Origin: Plantimonas leprariae
GTDB lineage: Bacteria > Pseudomonadota > Alphaproteobacteria > Rhizobiales > Rhizobiaceae
Length of the DNA stretch: 64,000 nt
Reading direction: 5' to 3'
Assembly (NCBI RefSeq): GCF_008802405.1
Contig: NZ_VZDO01000007.1
Coordinates: 1 to 64,000 of the forward strand
The translations under genes and the position numbers were made by a program. The first letter of the stretch is position 1. Each line of letters starts with the position of its first letter. The notes below the pieces were generated by a model. It was not told the origin of the DNA. It ran no database searches and saw only the letters and a program-made list of their open reading frames with translations. Below are positions 46,104 to 54,634 of the stretch, one piece after another.

Positions 46104-46137
46104 GAAAGAAAGGGGCCGGACGTTCGCGCCCGGCCCT
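46104..46137 (-). terminator. Strong intrinsic terminator inside the GTA operon (after the capsid gene)
   Basis: An 8-bp stem (46130-46137 with 46112-46119, GGGCCGG core plus one G-U) with a 10-base loop, then TTTCTTTC on the minus strand. It sits between gene 5 and gene 6 and would favour capsid over tail transcripts unless suppressed. Confidence 0.85.
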
Positions 46138-46161
46138 CGCCGCTTGCCCCTCGACTTGCCC

Positions 46162-47409
46162 TCAGACCGCGAAGTTCAGGAACTTAGCCGCGTCGTAGTC
46201 CATGATCCCGCCGCCGACGCGCTTCGTCGTGTAGAACAGCACGTAGGGCTTGGCGGAATACGGATCGCGCAGGACGCGCACGCCCTGGCGGTCGACGATC
46301 AGGTAGAACCGCCCGAAATCGCCGAAGGCGACCGACTTCGAGCCGGCGGCGATGTCCGGCATCGCCTCGGTCTCCACCACCGGGAAACCCATCAGCGTCG
46401 CCTTGCCGCCCGCCGTCGCCGGCGGCTGCCAGAGATAGTTGCCGTCGGCGTCCTTCATCTTGCGGATCACGCTCTGCGCGCGCCGGTTCATCACGAAGGA
46501 CGCGTTCTGCCGGTAGCCCGCCTTCAGCGCGTAGATGAGATCGATCAGCGCATCCGAGCCGTTGGTGGCCGTAAAAGCGCCCGCCGCCCCCGTCGAGACC
46601 GTGCCGACCTTCCCCCAGGCCCAGGCCGATTCCGCCACCGTCGCGGCGGTCATGAAGCCTTTCGGCTTGTTGACGCCGTCGCCGTTGACGAAGGCCGCGC
46701 CCTCCTGCGCCGCGAAGGCCTGCTCGACCTCCTCGCCGATCCACTGGTCGATGTCGACCGCCGCGTCGTCGAGCAGCGCGTTGGTCGCCGCCGGCATCGC
46801 GTAGAGCTCCATCGTCGGGAAGGCGAGCTCGGCGAGTTGCGGCGTCGCGGTCTGCGGCCTCGCATCCGCCTCGCCGACCCAGCCGGCCTGCGCCCCGGCG
46901 ATCGAGAACGGCTTCTTCAGCACCTGCGTGGAAACGGTCCGGACCGCCGCGATCGCGCGGATCGGCGAAAGCGCCGCCAGCCGCTTGCCGATCTCGCGCT
47001 CGGTTTCCGGCGGCACGACGAAGCCGCCGTCCGAGCCGGTCAGCGACGACAGCGCCTTCTCCTCCATGCGGCGGAAGCCGCGCTCGTCGCCGCCGCGCAC
47101 GTAGGATTCGAATGCCTGGCGGTGCTCGCTCGGCGCGCCGGCCGCCGTCTCGCCGGTCCCGCCGAGGCGCGGGCGCATTTCCTTCAGCACCAGCCGCTCG
47201 ACGCGCTTCTCGTGCTCGTCGAGCGCCTTCGAGATGCGGTCGACCTTCTCGTCGGTGACGACGTCGGCGCTCATCCGTTTCTCGATCTCCGCGAGCCGCC
47301 CGTCGTTCTCCTCGCGGAAGCTCTCGAAGGCCCGCATGAACTCGCCGAAGGCCTCGGCGACCTCGCCGGTGCGCGCCTTGGTTTCGGGAACCTGATTGAA
47401 GTCCGTCAT
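46162..47409 (-). CDS. GTA gene 5: HK97-type major capsid protein
   Basis: A 415-residue capsid protein. An N-terminal coiled-coil scaffold-like part (residues about 20-95, EFMRAFESFREENDGRLAEIEKRM) precedes the HK97 fold with SDGGFVVPPETEREIGKRLA and YDAAKFLNFAV at the end. The protease of gene 4 would remove the scaffold part, which in RcGTA is about 100 residues. ATG 47409 is chosen for its AGGAG; an ATG eight codons upstream overlaps gene 4. Confidence 0.95.
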   Translation of the reverse strand: MTDFNQVPETKARTGEVAEAFGEFMRAFESFREENDGRLAEIEKRMSADVVTDEKVDRISKALDEHEKRVERLVLKEMRPRLGGTGETAAGAPSEHRQAFESYVRGGDERGFRRMEEKALSSLTGSDGGFVVPPETEREIGKRLAALSPIRAIAAVRTVSTQVLKKPFSIAGAQAGWVGEADARPQTATPQLAELAFPTMELYAMPAATNALLDDAAVDIDQWIGEEVEQAFAAQEGAAFVNGDGVNKPKGFMTAATVAESAWAWGKVGTVSTGAAGAFTATNGSDALIDLIYALKAGYRQNASFVMNRRAQSVIRKMKDADGNYLWQPPATAGGKATLMGFPVVETEAMPDIAAGSKSVAFGDFGRFYLIVDRQGVRVLRDPYSAKPYVLFYTTKRVGGGIMDYDAAKFLNFAV

Positions 47410-47429
47410 GCTTCTCTCCTGTTGAAACG

Positions 47430-47975
47430 TCATGCCGGCACCCCCAGCGGGGAGCCGAGCGAGCGCGCACCGGCGCGAATCCGCGCCACAAGGTCGGAGG
47501 CCGCCGCGAGCGGCGCCTTCAGCGCCCGCTTCATCGCGAGCCGCGCCAGTTCCTGCATCGGGAAGGTCACGACCGAAATCTCCCAGAGGTCGATCTCCGC
47601 CAGCCGGCGCTTCGCCAGCCCCCCGCCTCGCTCCGCCCGCTTCGTGCGAAAGCCGATCGACAGCCCGTCCAGCGCGCCGGCGCGGATCAGTCCGTAGGCC
47701 TCGCGACCGCCGCTGGTGTCCAGCGCCAGCCGCCCTTCCGCCCAGAGCCCGACCTTGTCCTCGCGAAGCGCCGTCCAGACGCCGATCGGCCGGCCGGGAT
47801 CGTGCTGCCAGAGCATCTTCACGCCCGCCGCCCCGCGCTGGCGCAGCGAGGTGGCGAAGGCCCCCCGCAGCACCTCGTCGCCCGAAAGGTCCACCGCGCC
47901 GAACACGCTGGCATAGCCGCGCACGGTCCCGTCCTCGCGCTTCTCCGGCGCGATGCGGATCACCGCCGCCGTCAT
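47430..47975 (-). CDS. GTA gene 4: HK97 family prohead protease
   Basis: A 181-residue maturation protease. Catalytic residues of the S78-type fold are visible: His in VKMLWQHDPGRPIGVW and Ser in GALDGLSIGFRTKRAE; the tail IDLWEISVVTFPM is characteristic. ATGA overlap with the upstream gene. Confidence 0.93.
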   Translation of the reverse strand: MTAAVIRIAPEKREDGTVRGYASVFGAVDLSGDEVLRGAFATSLRQRGAAGVKMLWQHDPGRPIGVWTALREDKVGLWAEGRLALDTSGGREAYGLIRAGALDGLSIGFRTKRAERGGGLAKRRLAEIDLWEISVVTFPMQELARLAMKRALKAPLAAASDLVARIRAGARSLGSPLGVPA

Positions 47976-48304
47976 CGCGCCGCCTCCGCCTTGCCGGCGA
48001 ACAGCGTCGCGGCGAAGCGCGCCAGCACGCCCAGCGCCCACCAGGCGCAAAGGCTCGCCGCCGCCGATCCCATCATCGCCAGCTCCGCCGGCTCCAGCCT
48101 GTCCGCCAGCGCCAGCCGGTCGGCGATCGCCATCCCCGCCGGCGCGCCGAACACCAGCCCCGTCACGATGCCGATCATGAAGCGCGCCGCCGCTTCCCGT
48201 CGCCCGTGAGGCAGGAGGTAGGCGACCGAGATCGCCGACCCCGCCGCCGCACCCGCGAACTTCGCTCCCCAGAGCGCCGCAAGCGATCCGTCCTCGATGC
48301 TCAT
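47972..48304 (-). CDS. GTA gene 3.5 position: DUF6107 membrane protein
   Basis: A 110-residue protein with three or four hydrophobic helices (for instance FMIGIVTGLVFGAPAGMAI and LCAWWALGVLARFAATLF). It matches my recollection of DUF6107, a family seen within GTA clusters of Rhizobiales between portal and protease. Function unknown; a membrane or prohead-assembly role is possible. Confidence 0.75.
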   Translation of the reverse strand: MSIEDGSLAALWGAKFAGAAAGSAISVAYLLPHGRREAAARFMIGIVTGLVFGAPAGMAIADRLALADRLEPAELAMMGSAAASLCAWWALGVLARFAATLFAGKAEAAR

Positions 48305-48381
48305 CCAACCCTCCCCCGCAAGGTCGCTGCCGCTTCCCGCACCATGCCCTTCACCCCTCGTCGATGGTCGCGACCGACCCC

Positions 48382-49575
48382 TCAGCCGCGTTTCCTCGGC
48401 CCGTAGCCGACCGCCTCGCGCTTCTCGTCCTCGTCGAGGAACCCCGCCCCGCCGACACGCGCCCAGAGCGCGTCGCGCTCGACGCTCAAACCCTCGATCC
48501 GGTCGGCGTCGAAGCCGAGCCGCAATCCGTCCCCGTCGTGATGCGCCGCCAGCCAGCCGCCGAGCGCGGCGGTCAGCTTCCCAAGCAGCGGCAGGACGGT
48601 GAGGCGCAGGAAGGCGCGGTTCGCTTCCGCGTAGTTCGCGTAGGTCGCATCGCCCGGTACGCCGAGCAGCATCGGCGGCACACCGAAGGCGAGCGCGATG
48701 TCCCGCGCCGCGCCGTTCTTCGCCTCGATGAAATCCATCTCCTTCGGCGAGAGGCTCATCGCCTTCCAGTCGAGCCCGCCTTCAAGCAGCATCGGCCGCC
48801 CGGCCCGCGCCGCGCCGGTATAGCCGGCCTCCAGTTCCGCCTTCAGCCGGTCGAACTGGTCGGGCGAAAGGTTCGCGCCGTCGCCTGGCTGGTAGACGAG
48901 CGCCCCGCTCGGCCGGGCCGAGTTGTCGAGCAGCGCCCGGTTCCAGCGCGCCGCGGCGTTGTGCAGGTCGAGCGCCTGTCCCGCCGCGCCGAGCGGCGCG
49001 AAACCCTGCCCGTCGTCGAGCGGGTGAAACAGCTTCAGATGCAGGACCGGGCTCGGCCCCTCCTCCTCGATCGCGATCCGCCGCACCGTCGAACCGGCCC
49101 GGTACTCGTAGGCCTCCGGCCAGCCGTCGCGCCCCATGACGATCCGTACCCGGTCGGGCCGCAGCGCGTGGAGGGCGCGCGGGACGCTGTCCACCGTCAG
49201 CACCTCGAGATAGGCGTTCCCCGCCAGGAGCAGGTGGCCGCACACCGCCTCCACCAGCGCCGCGCCGTCGCTGACGCTGCCCGGCCGGCGCAGGAGACCG
49301 AGGATCGGATGATCCTCCACCTCCCGCGCGCCGTCGTAGAGCAGGAGCGGCACCGCTGCCGCGTTCTCGGCGATCAGCCGCACCGAACGGTGCACCACCG
49401 GATTGCGCATGAACCCGTCGCGCGCCAGCGTCTCGTAGGGCCGCTCGGCGGCCCCGGCCCCCTCGCTCCCGGCGAACAGCAGCGTCCCCGCGAACCCATA
49501 CGACTTCGCCTCGCGCACGCCCTCGTTCGCCCGGGCGCGCACCAACCTTGCCGCGATCGCCGACCGCAGTCCCAT
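48382..49575 (-). CDS. GTA gene 3: HK97-type portal protein
   Basis: A 397-residue portal through which DNA is packaged. Family features include DGFMRNPVVHRSVRLIAENAAA, YLEVLTVDSVPRALHALRPDRV and FGVPPMLLGVPGDATYANY. ATG 49575 follows a GAGGAGAGAGG ribosome binding site. Confidence 0.95.
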   Translation of the reverse strand: MGLRSAIAARLVRARANEGVREAKSYGFAGTLLFAGSEGAGAAERPYETLARDGFMRNPVVHRSVRLIAENAAAVPLLLYDGAREVEDHPILGLLRRPGSVSDGAALVEAVCGHLLLAGNAYLEVLTVDSVPRALHALRPDRVRIVMGRDGWPEAYEYRAGSTVRRIAIEEEGPSPVLHLKLFHPLDDGQGFAPLGAAGQALDLHNAAARWNRALLDNSARPSGALVYQPGDGANLSPDQFDRLKAELEAGYTGAARAGRPMLLEGGLDWKAMSLSPKEMDFIEAKNGAARDIALAFGVPPMLLGVPGDATYANYAEANRAFLRLTVLPLLGKLTAALGGWLAAHHDGDGLRLGFDADRIEGLSVERDALWARVGGAGFLDEDEKREAVGYGPRKRG

Positions 49576-49648
49576 GCCTCTCTCCTCTTTCGAATATGCC
49601 AGCGAGTTCGCGCCCTCCCTTCTCCCGAAGCGGGAGAAGGAGGCAGCT

Positions 49649-50965
49649 TCACAACCCCCGCACCCGCGGCTCGGCCCGCGGCGCCATCAGCGCCGTCACC
49701 GCCCAGACCAAGGCATCGAGCCGGTCCGGCGAACGCCCGCCGGACAACCCGTCCGGGCCGAAGTCGGCCATCTCGTCCTCCAGCGCCGGGAAGCTCCCCG
49801 CGTGTCGCACCCGCCCTTGCTCGTAGAGCGCCGCGACCGGCTCGGCGCGCAGCCACTTGCCGCGCGTCGCCCGCACCATCTGGATCGGCACGCCGGGCGA
49901 CACGGCGTCGATCACGCTCGCCACCATGTCGCCGCCCTGGTTTACCTCGGCGACGATGCGATCCGCCTCCAGCCGCTCGTAGAGATCGACCGCGATCCGC
50001 GCCCATTGCGGCGGCTTCAACCCTTGCCGGCTCGCATCCGCCACGACGTAGGTCGTCCCATCCGCCGCGAGGCCGGCCGCGACGATGCCGCAGGCGTCGG
50101 ACCGCGCCGTGCCTGTCGCGGGCGGATCCACCGCCACCACCACGCGCCGAAGCTCCGGCGCCTGCCCGACCCGCAGCTGCTCGATCCGGGCGCGGTCGAA
50201 CAGCGCGTCCTCGCGCCTCTCGATCAGCTCGCCGTCGAGTTCCTGCCGCGCCAGCCGCGTTTCGCCGTAGAGACCGCGCATCGCATCGACGAAGCGCGGC
50301 GCGAGGTTCGCCTCGTTCTCGACCGTCCGCATATGCGTCGTCGCGGTCGCCGTGTCCGCCATGAGCCGCTTCAGCAGCGGCACCGGCTTCGGCGTCGTGG
50401 TGAAAAGCGCGCGCGGCCGGCTCCCTAGCCGCAACGCGAACTGCAGATTGTCGAACGTCTCCCCGGCCCGCACCCACTTCGCCAGCTCGTCGCCCCAGGC
50501 CGCGTCGAACTGGTAGCCCCGGAGCGACTCCGGGTCCTCCGACGAGAACACCTGCGCCGTCGCGCCGTTCGCGAACACCAGCCGCCGGCGCGTCGCCTCG
50601 TAGACCGGCCTCTCGCCGACCGCGACGGTGCGGATGCCGCTTTCGCCGTCGATCATCACCTCCCGCGCATCGGCCAGCGTTTCGGCGACGAGCGCGATCC
50701 GCTCGTGCGGCCGCGCCGCAAACGGAGCCTTGCCGGCGACCAGCCCTAGCACCCATTCCGCTCCGGCCCGCGTCTTGCCCGAGCCGCGCCCGCCGACGAT
50801 CAGCCAGTGCCGCCAGTCGCCAAGCGGCGGAAGCTGCGCCTCCCTCGCGATCTCGGCCCATCCCGGCATCGCCTTCAACAGCGTCGCCCGCCCGTGCCGG
50901 CCGATTTCCCTCTCCGCCAGCCGCCAGAACGCCTCGTCCGTCAGCACCTCGCCGGCATCGCTCAA
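49649..50965 (-). CDS. GTA gene 2: terminase large subunit
   Basis: DNA-packaging motor and headful nuclease, 438 residues. Walker A in VGGRGSGKTRAGAEW, Walker B region in FDAAWGDELAKW, and the nuclease domain starting VVVAVDPPATG. The start is taken as a TTG overlapping the gene 1 stop (TTGA), which gives the family's usual N-terminus (LTDEAFWRLAEREIG follows closely); a GTG six codons later is possible. Confidence 0.92.
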   Translation of the reverse strand: MSDAGEVLTDEAFWRLAEREIGRHGRATLLKAMPGWAEIAREAQLPPLGDWRHWLIVGGRGSGKTRAGAEWVLGLVAGKAPFAARPHERIALVAETLADAREVMIDGESGIRTVAVGERPVYEATRRRLVFANGATAQVFSSEDPESLRGYQFDAAWGDELAKWVRAGETFDNLQFALRLGSRPRALFTTTPKPVPLLKRLMADTATATTHMRTVENEANLAPRFVDAMRGLYGETRLARQELDGELIERREDALFDRARIEQLRVGQAPELRRVVVAVDPPATGTARSDACGIVAAGLAADGTTYVVADASRQGLKPPQWARIAVDLYERLEADRIVAEVNQGGDMVASVIDAVSPGVPIQMVRATRGKWLRAEPVAALYEQGRVRHAGSFPALEDEMADFGPDGLSGGRSPDRLDALVWAVTALMAPRAEPRVRGL

Positions 50966-51360
50966 GCGAAACCGGCCGCCTCCGCCGCATCGCCGAACAG
51001 CCGCCGCCCGCTGCCGCGCCTCGCATCGATGGCCCGCAGCCGCTTCATCAGTTCGGCGCGCAGCCGTACCGCCTCGCTCTCCTCCTCCGCGCCGCCCTTC
51101 GCCGCGGCCAGTTCGACGCGGCCGAGGTCGATCAGCTTCTCCAGCGTTTTCGTCAGGCTGCCGATCGCGTCGACGCGCGCCTTGGCCCCGGCCGGCGATG
51201 CGCCGTCCTCGCCTTGGCTTTCCGCCGCGGCCGAAGCGCGGATCATCCACTCGAACCCCCGGACCTCGCCTGTCAGCACCGCGAGCAGCCGCTGCGACAT
51301 CGTCCGCTTCCGCTTCGGCAGAGCCGCCAACGCGCCGCCGTCCGCCGTTCCGTCCGCCAT
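50962..51360 (-). CDS. GTA gene 1: putative small terminase subunit
   Basis: A 132-residue helical, charged protein in the place of RcGTA gene 1, now regarded as the small terminase. Helices are evident in LAVLTGEVRGFEWMIRASAA and SLTKTLEKLIDLGRVELAAAK. Identity rests on position and helical makeup. The ATG at 51360 follows a G-rich leader (GGGGGCGGGG). Confidence 0.75.
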   Translation of the reverse strand: MADGTADGGALAALPKRKRTMSQRLLAVLTGEVRGFEWMIRASAAAESQGEDGASPAGAKARVDAIGSLTKTLEKLIDLGRVELAAAKGGAEEESEAVRLRAELMKRLRAIDARRGSGRRLFGDAAEAAGFA

Positions 51361-51382
51361 CCCCGCCCCCGGAAACGCAAAC

Positions 51383-51410
51383 GGGCGGCGAAGCTTACCG
51401 CTTCCCGCCC
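51383..51410 (-). promoter_or_regulatory. Leader hairpin upstream of GTA gene 1
   Basis: On the minus strand: 6-bp stem GGGCGG/CCGCCC, one bulged G, 5-bp stem GAAGC/GCTTC, loop GGTAA. It lies within the predicted roughly 70-base leader and is followed by GTTTGCGTTT, so it could act as an attenuator or as a loading site for an anti-termination complex. Confidence 0.5.
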
Positions 51411-51435
51411 GACCCAATTTCTCGACTGTAGCCGT

Positions 51436-51481
51436 AACCTACCCGAGCACCGTCACGCAGTCAAGGACTATTTTCCTATTT
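51436..51481 (-). promoter_or_regulatory. Predicted GTA promoter with GafY-type upstream motif
   Basis: Minus strand, in order: a 17-base motif AAATAGGAAAATAGTCC (51481-51465), directly abutting a -35 box TTGACT (51464-51459), a 17-base spacer and a -10 TAGGTT (51441-51436). Transcription would start near 51430. The motif recurs upstream of the GafY-like gene with 14 of 17 identities. A motif touching the -35 box is the geometry of a class II activator. Confidence 0.6.
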
Positions 51482-51552
51482 TCCGCGACGCGTTTCCGCG
51501 GTCGTTGCCGCCTTCCGGCGGCGCTCCAGTTCGATATGAAAAAGGAGTGACG

Positions 51553-51813
51553 ATGCGTCAGCGCCCAATTCTGTCGGCCTCAGTACTACTCATCACCGTT
51601 GCATCCCTGTCGGGTTGCGTCAGCGACGATTCCCGCAGCGCCCGAGCCGACGCCGTGGCGGTAGTCGGCAACCAGAACGATACGGACGAGACCAAGGCCG
51701 AGCGCTTCGCCCGCGGCGAGTACCGGCGCGGCTTCAAGCACGACGAGGCGCGGAACATCCAGTACTGCCAACTCCATCCGGCCGACGACGACTGCATCGG
51801 CCGGCGCTTCTGA
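51553..51813 (+). CDS. Small lipoprotein
   Basis: An 86-residue lipoprotein with lipobox ASLSGC after a signal peptide (Cys at residue 22) and a hydrophilic mature part (GEYRRGFKHDEARNIQYCQLHP) with two more cysteines. AAAGGAG lies six bases upstream of the ATG. No family recognised. Divergent from the GTA operon. Confidence 0.75.
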   Translation: MRQRPILSASVLLITVASLSGCVSDDSRSARADAVAVVGNQNDTDETKAERFARGEYRRGFKHDEARNIQYCQLHPADDDCIGRRF

Positions 51814-51820
51814 CGCCGCC

Positions 51821-52303
51821 TCAGCGTTTCCGCCGTGCCGCGCCTTTCGGCATCCGGCCCGGCCAGTTCGCGAGGTGCCGCTCGAAGTCGTCGAGATCCA
51901 TCCCCTCCTCGCTCACCGTCCGTCCGCGCACCGAGACGCCGGCCTCGTGCACCGTGTCGCGGTCGCCGGAAACGAGGTGGTGCCACCAGTAGAGGTCGCG
52001 TCCTTCGGCAACCAAACGGTAGCCGCAGTTCGGCGGCAGCCAAGTCAATTCTCGCACCGTGTCCGGGTTCAACGGTATGCAGTCCGGCACGGTCCGCTGG
52101 CGGTTCGGATAGTCGCGGCAGCGGCAGGCCTCGCCATCGAGCAACCGGCAGGCAACGCTCGTCCAGGCGATCGCGCCGGTATCGGCGTCCTCCAGCTTGT
52201 TGAGGCAGCAGCGCCCGCAGCCGTCGCAGAGGCTTTCCCATTCCGCCGGCGTCATCTCGTCCAGCGTCTTCGTCTTCCAGAAGGGTGTGTTGCCGTCTTC
52301 CAT
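51821..52303 (-). CDS. YcgN family cysteine cluster protein (UPF0260)
   Basis: A 160-residue cytoplasmic protein with the family's cysteine set: [14 protein letters not shown] near residue 27, [20 protein letters not shown] near 60-75 and VPDCIPL. The cysteines probably bind a metal or Fe-S cluster. ATG 52303 matches the usual family start ([10 protein letters not shown] follows). Confidence 0.9.
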   Translation of the reverse strand: MEDGNTPFWKTKTLDEMTPAEWESLCDGCGRCCLNKLEDADTGAIAWTSVACRLLDGEACRCRDYPNRQRTVPDCIPLNPDTVRELTWLPPNCGYRLVAEGRDLYWWHHLVSGDRDTVHEAGVSVRGRTVSEEGMDLDDFERHLANWPGRMPKGAARRKR

Positions 52304-52449
52304 CAAATTTCCGTCGAGAGGTGTTCGCCGGTCGCTGCCCCTGTTGCGGCCGTATGCCCGCCACACTTAATCTCGTAGAAGGGGCGGACGTGATAAGGGC
52401 CGATCGTCGTTCGCGGCGCGTCCGGACCGCAGGCTTGAACGGATAGATA

Positions 52450-54621
52450 TTGCGCGGATCATCCGAGGATAAGGCCAAACGCTGGGTCCCGTCGCGTCTG
52501 ATCGAGATCGACGCTTGGATCGACTCGGGGCTTTGGCGTTTTTTCCACGGCTCGGGCGGCTTCTGGGAAGCGATCACCATCTTCTTCCGCCGCTTTCGCG
52601 CGCGCGGCTTCAAGAAGGCGCTGGTCGAATTGTCCTGCGAGGGTCTGACCCTCGGCCTCGGCGGTCTCGCCCTCCTCTACGTTCTCGCCCAGCCGGCTAT
52701 GCAGATGACGGCGCACGGCCTGCCGCTGGAAACCGACTATTCCGTCCTGTTCCTCGACCGGCACGGCAACGAGATCGGCCGGCGCGGCGTCCTGCGCTCC
52801 GATTCGGTCCCTGTCGACGAGATGCCGGACCACTTCATCAAGGCGGTGCTGGCGACCGAGGACCGGCGCTTCTTCGAGCATTGGGGCATCGACTTCATCG
52901 GCCTGTTCCGCGCGCTCGGCGAGAACGCCCGCGCCGGCGGCGTGGTGCAGGGCGGCTCCAGCCTTACCCAGCAGCTCGCCAAGAACCTGTTCCTGTCGAA
53001 CGAGCGCACGATCGACCGCAAGATCAACGAAGCCTTCCTATCGCTCTGGCTGGAAGAGCACCTCACCAAAAAGCAGATTCTCGAGACCTATCTGAACCGA
53101 GCCTACATGGGCGGCGGCGCCTTCGGCGCCGAGAGCGCGGCCGAGTTCTACTTCAACAAGGACATCCGCGAGGTCAGCCTGCCAGAGGCCGCGATGCTCG
53201 CCGGCCTGTTCAAGGCTCCCGCGAAATACGCGCCCCACATCAACCTCCCCGCCGCCCGCGGCCGCGCCAACGAGGTCCTCACCAACATGGTGCAGGCCGG
53301 CTTCATGACGGAAGGCCAGGTCGTCGCCGCCCGCCGGCAGCCGGCCACCGCCGTCGACCGCGGCACGCAGACCTCGCCCGACTACTTCCTCGACTTCGCC
53401 TTCGCCGAGGTGCAGCGGATCGCCGACAAGATCCCGCACCGCAACTTCGTCGCTCGCACCACCTTCGATGCCGGCATGCAGCAGCTCGCCGACGAGTCGA
53501 TCCAGTATCACCTCCGCCAGTTCGGCAAGGCCTACAAAGTGGACGAGGGCGCGATGGTCGTGCTCGACGACGATGGGGGCGTGCGCGCCATCGTCGGCGG
53601 CGCGGACTACGGCGAGTCGCAGTTCAACCGCGCGACGCGCGCGCTCCGCCAGCCGGGCTCCTCGTTCAAAGGCTACGTCTACGCCGCAGCGATGGAAGCC
53701 GGCATGAAGCCGACCGACATCGTCTCCGACGCCCCCGTCACCATCGGCAACTGGTCGCCGCAGAACTATGGCCGCAAGTTCGCCGGCCGCGTCTCGCTCA
53801 CCGACGCGCTGGCCCAATCGCTGAACACGGTCGCGGCCCGGCTCGGCCAGAAGGTCGGCATGAAGAACGTCGCGGCGCTCGCGAAGTCGATGGGCGTCGA
53901 GTCGCCGCTCCGAGGCGACAAGACCATGGCGCTCGGCACGTCCGAGGTCACCGTCATGGACCAGGCCACCGGCTATGCCGTCTTCGCCGCCGGCGGCATG
54001 GACGCGCACCGCCACGCCGTCATGCAGCTCACCGACACGAACGGCGACATCCTGTGGGACGCGGCGAAGGACATGGGGCCGCGGCATCGCGTCCTGTCCG
54101 AGCAGGCCGCGAAGTCGATGAACGAGATGCTCGTCCAGATCCCGATCCGCGGCACGGCGCGCAAAGCCGCCCTGACGATGACGCTCGCCGCCGGCAAGAC
54201 CGGCACGACGCAAAGCTATCGCGACGGCTGGTTCGTCGGCTTCACCGGCAACTTCACCGCCGCCGTCTGGTTCGGCAACGACGACTACACGCCGACCAAC
54301 AAGCTGTCCGGCGGCTCCATTCCGACGATGGCCTGGCAGCGCGTGATGGAAGCGGCGCATCAGGGCATCGACCTGAAGAAGATCCCCTATATTGACCTGC
54401 CGCCGCCGAAGCCCGCCGCCGACAAGGTCGCGGAAGCGCCGAAGGACGGCCCGCCCTTGCCGGTCCGCCCGCCCTCGCTCAACAACGAGACGCAGAAGGT
54501 CCTCGGCGGCATCGCGGACCTCATGGCGAAGGCACCGCCGCTCGCGCCCGAAACGGTCGCCGCCAACGCCTCGACGCTGACAGCCAACGCGTCCGCCGCC
54601 GGCCCGGCTCCCGGCCCGTAA
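52450..54621 (+). CDS. Class A penicillin-binding protein (PBP1A type)
   Basis: Bifunctional peptidoglycan synthase of 723 residues. A cytoplasmic stretch of about 60 residues and one transmembrane helix precede the GT51 domain (catalytic Glu near residue 137 in LATEDRRFFEHWGID; GGSSLTQQLAKN). The transpeptidase has Ser-x-x-Lys near residue 404 in PGSSFKGYVY, SLN in LAQSLNTVAARLG and KTGTT near residue 583. The Pro/Ala-rich tail is disordered. The TTG at 52450 is the start allowed by an in-frame stop two codons upstream; homologues share the cytoplasmic part. Confidence 0.92.
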   Translation: MRGSSEDKAKRWVPSRLIEIDAWIDSGLWRFFHGSGGFWEAITIFFRRFRARGFKKALVELSCEGLTLGLGGLALLYVLAQPAMQMTAHGLPLETDYSVLFLDRHGNEIGRRGVLRSDSVPVDEMPDHFIKAVLATEDRRFFEHWGIDFIGLFRALGENARAGGVVQGGSSLTQQLAKNLFLSNERTIDRKINEAFLSLWLEEHLTKKQILETYLNRAYMGGGAFGAESAAEFYFNKDIREVSLPEAAMLAGLFKAPAKYAPHINLPAARGRANEVLTNMVQAGFMTEGQVVAARRQPATAVDRGTQTSPDYFLDFAFAEVQRIADKIPHRNFVARTTFDAGMQQLADESIQYHLRQFGKAYKVDEGAMVVLDDDGGVRAIVGGADYGESQFNRATRALRQPGSSFKGYVYAAAMEAGMKPTDIVSDAPVTIGNWSPQNYGRKFAGRVSLTDALAQSLNTVAARLGQKVGMKNVAALAKSMGVESPLRGDKTMALGTSEVTVMDQATGYAVFAAGGMDAHRHAVMQLTDTNGDILWDAAKDMGPRHRVLSEQAAKSMNEMLVQIPIRGTARKAALTMTLAAGKTGTTQSYRDGWFVGFTGNFTAAVWFGNDDYTPTNKLSGGSIPTMAWQRVMEAAHQGIDLKKIPYIDLPPPKPAADKVAEAPKDGPPLPVRPPSLNNETQKVLGGIADLMAKAPPLAPETVAANASTLTANASAAGPAPGP

Positions 54622-54634
54622 GGTCGCTCGTCTT

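Noticed and set aside
36993-51360. Active prophage
   Set aside because: No integrase, repressor, replication or lysis genes and no att-like direct repeats; gene order is that of a gene transfer agent.
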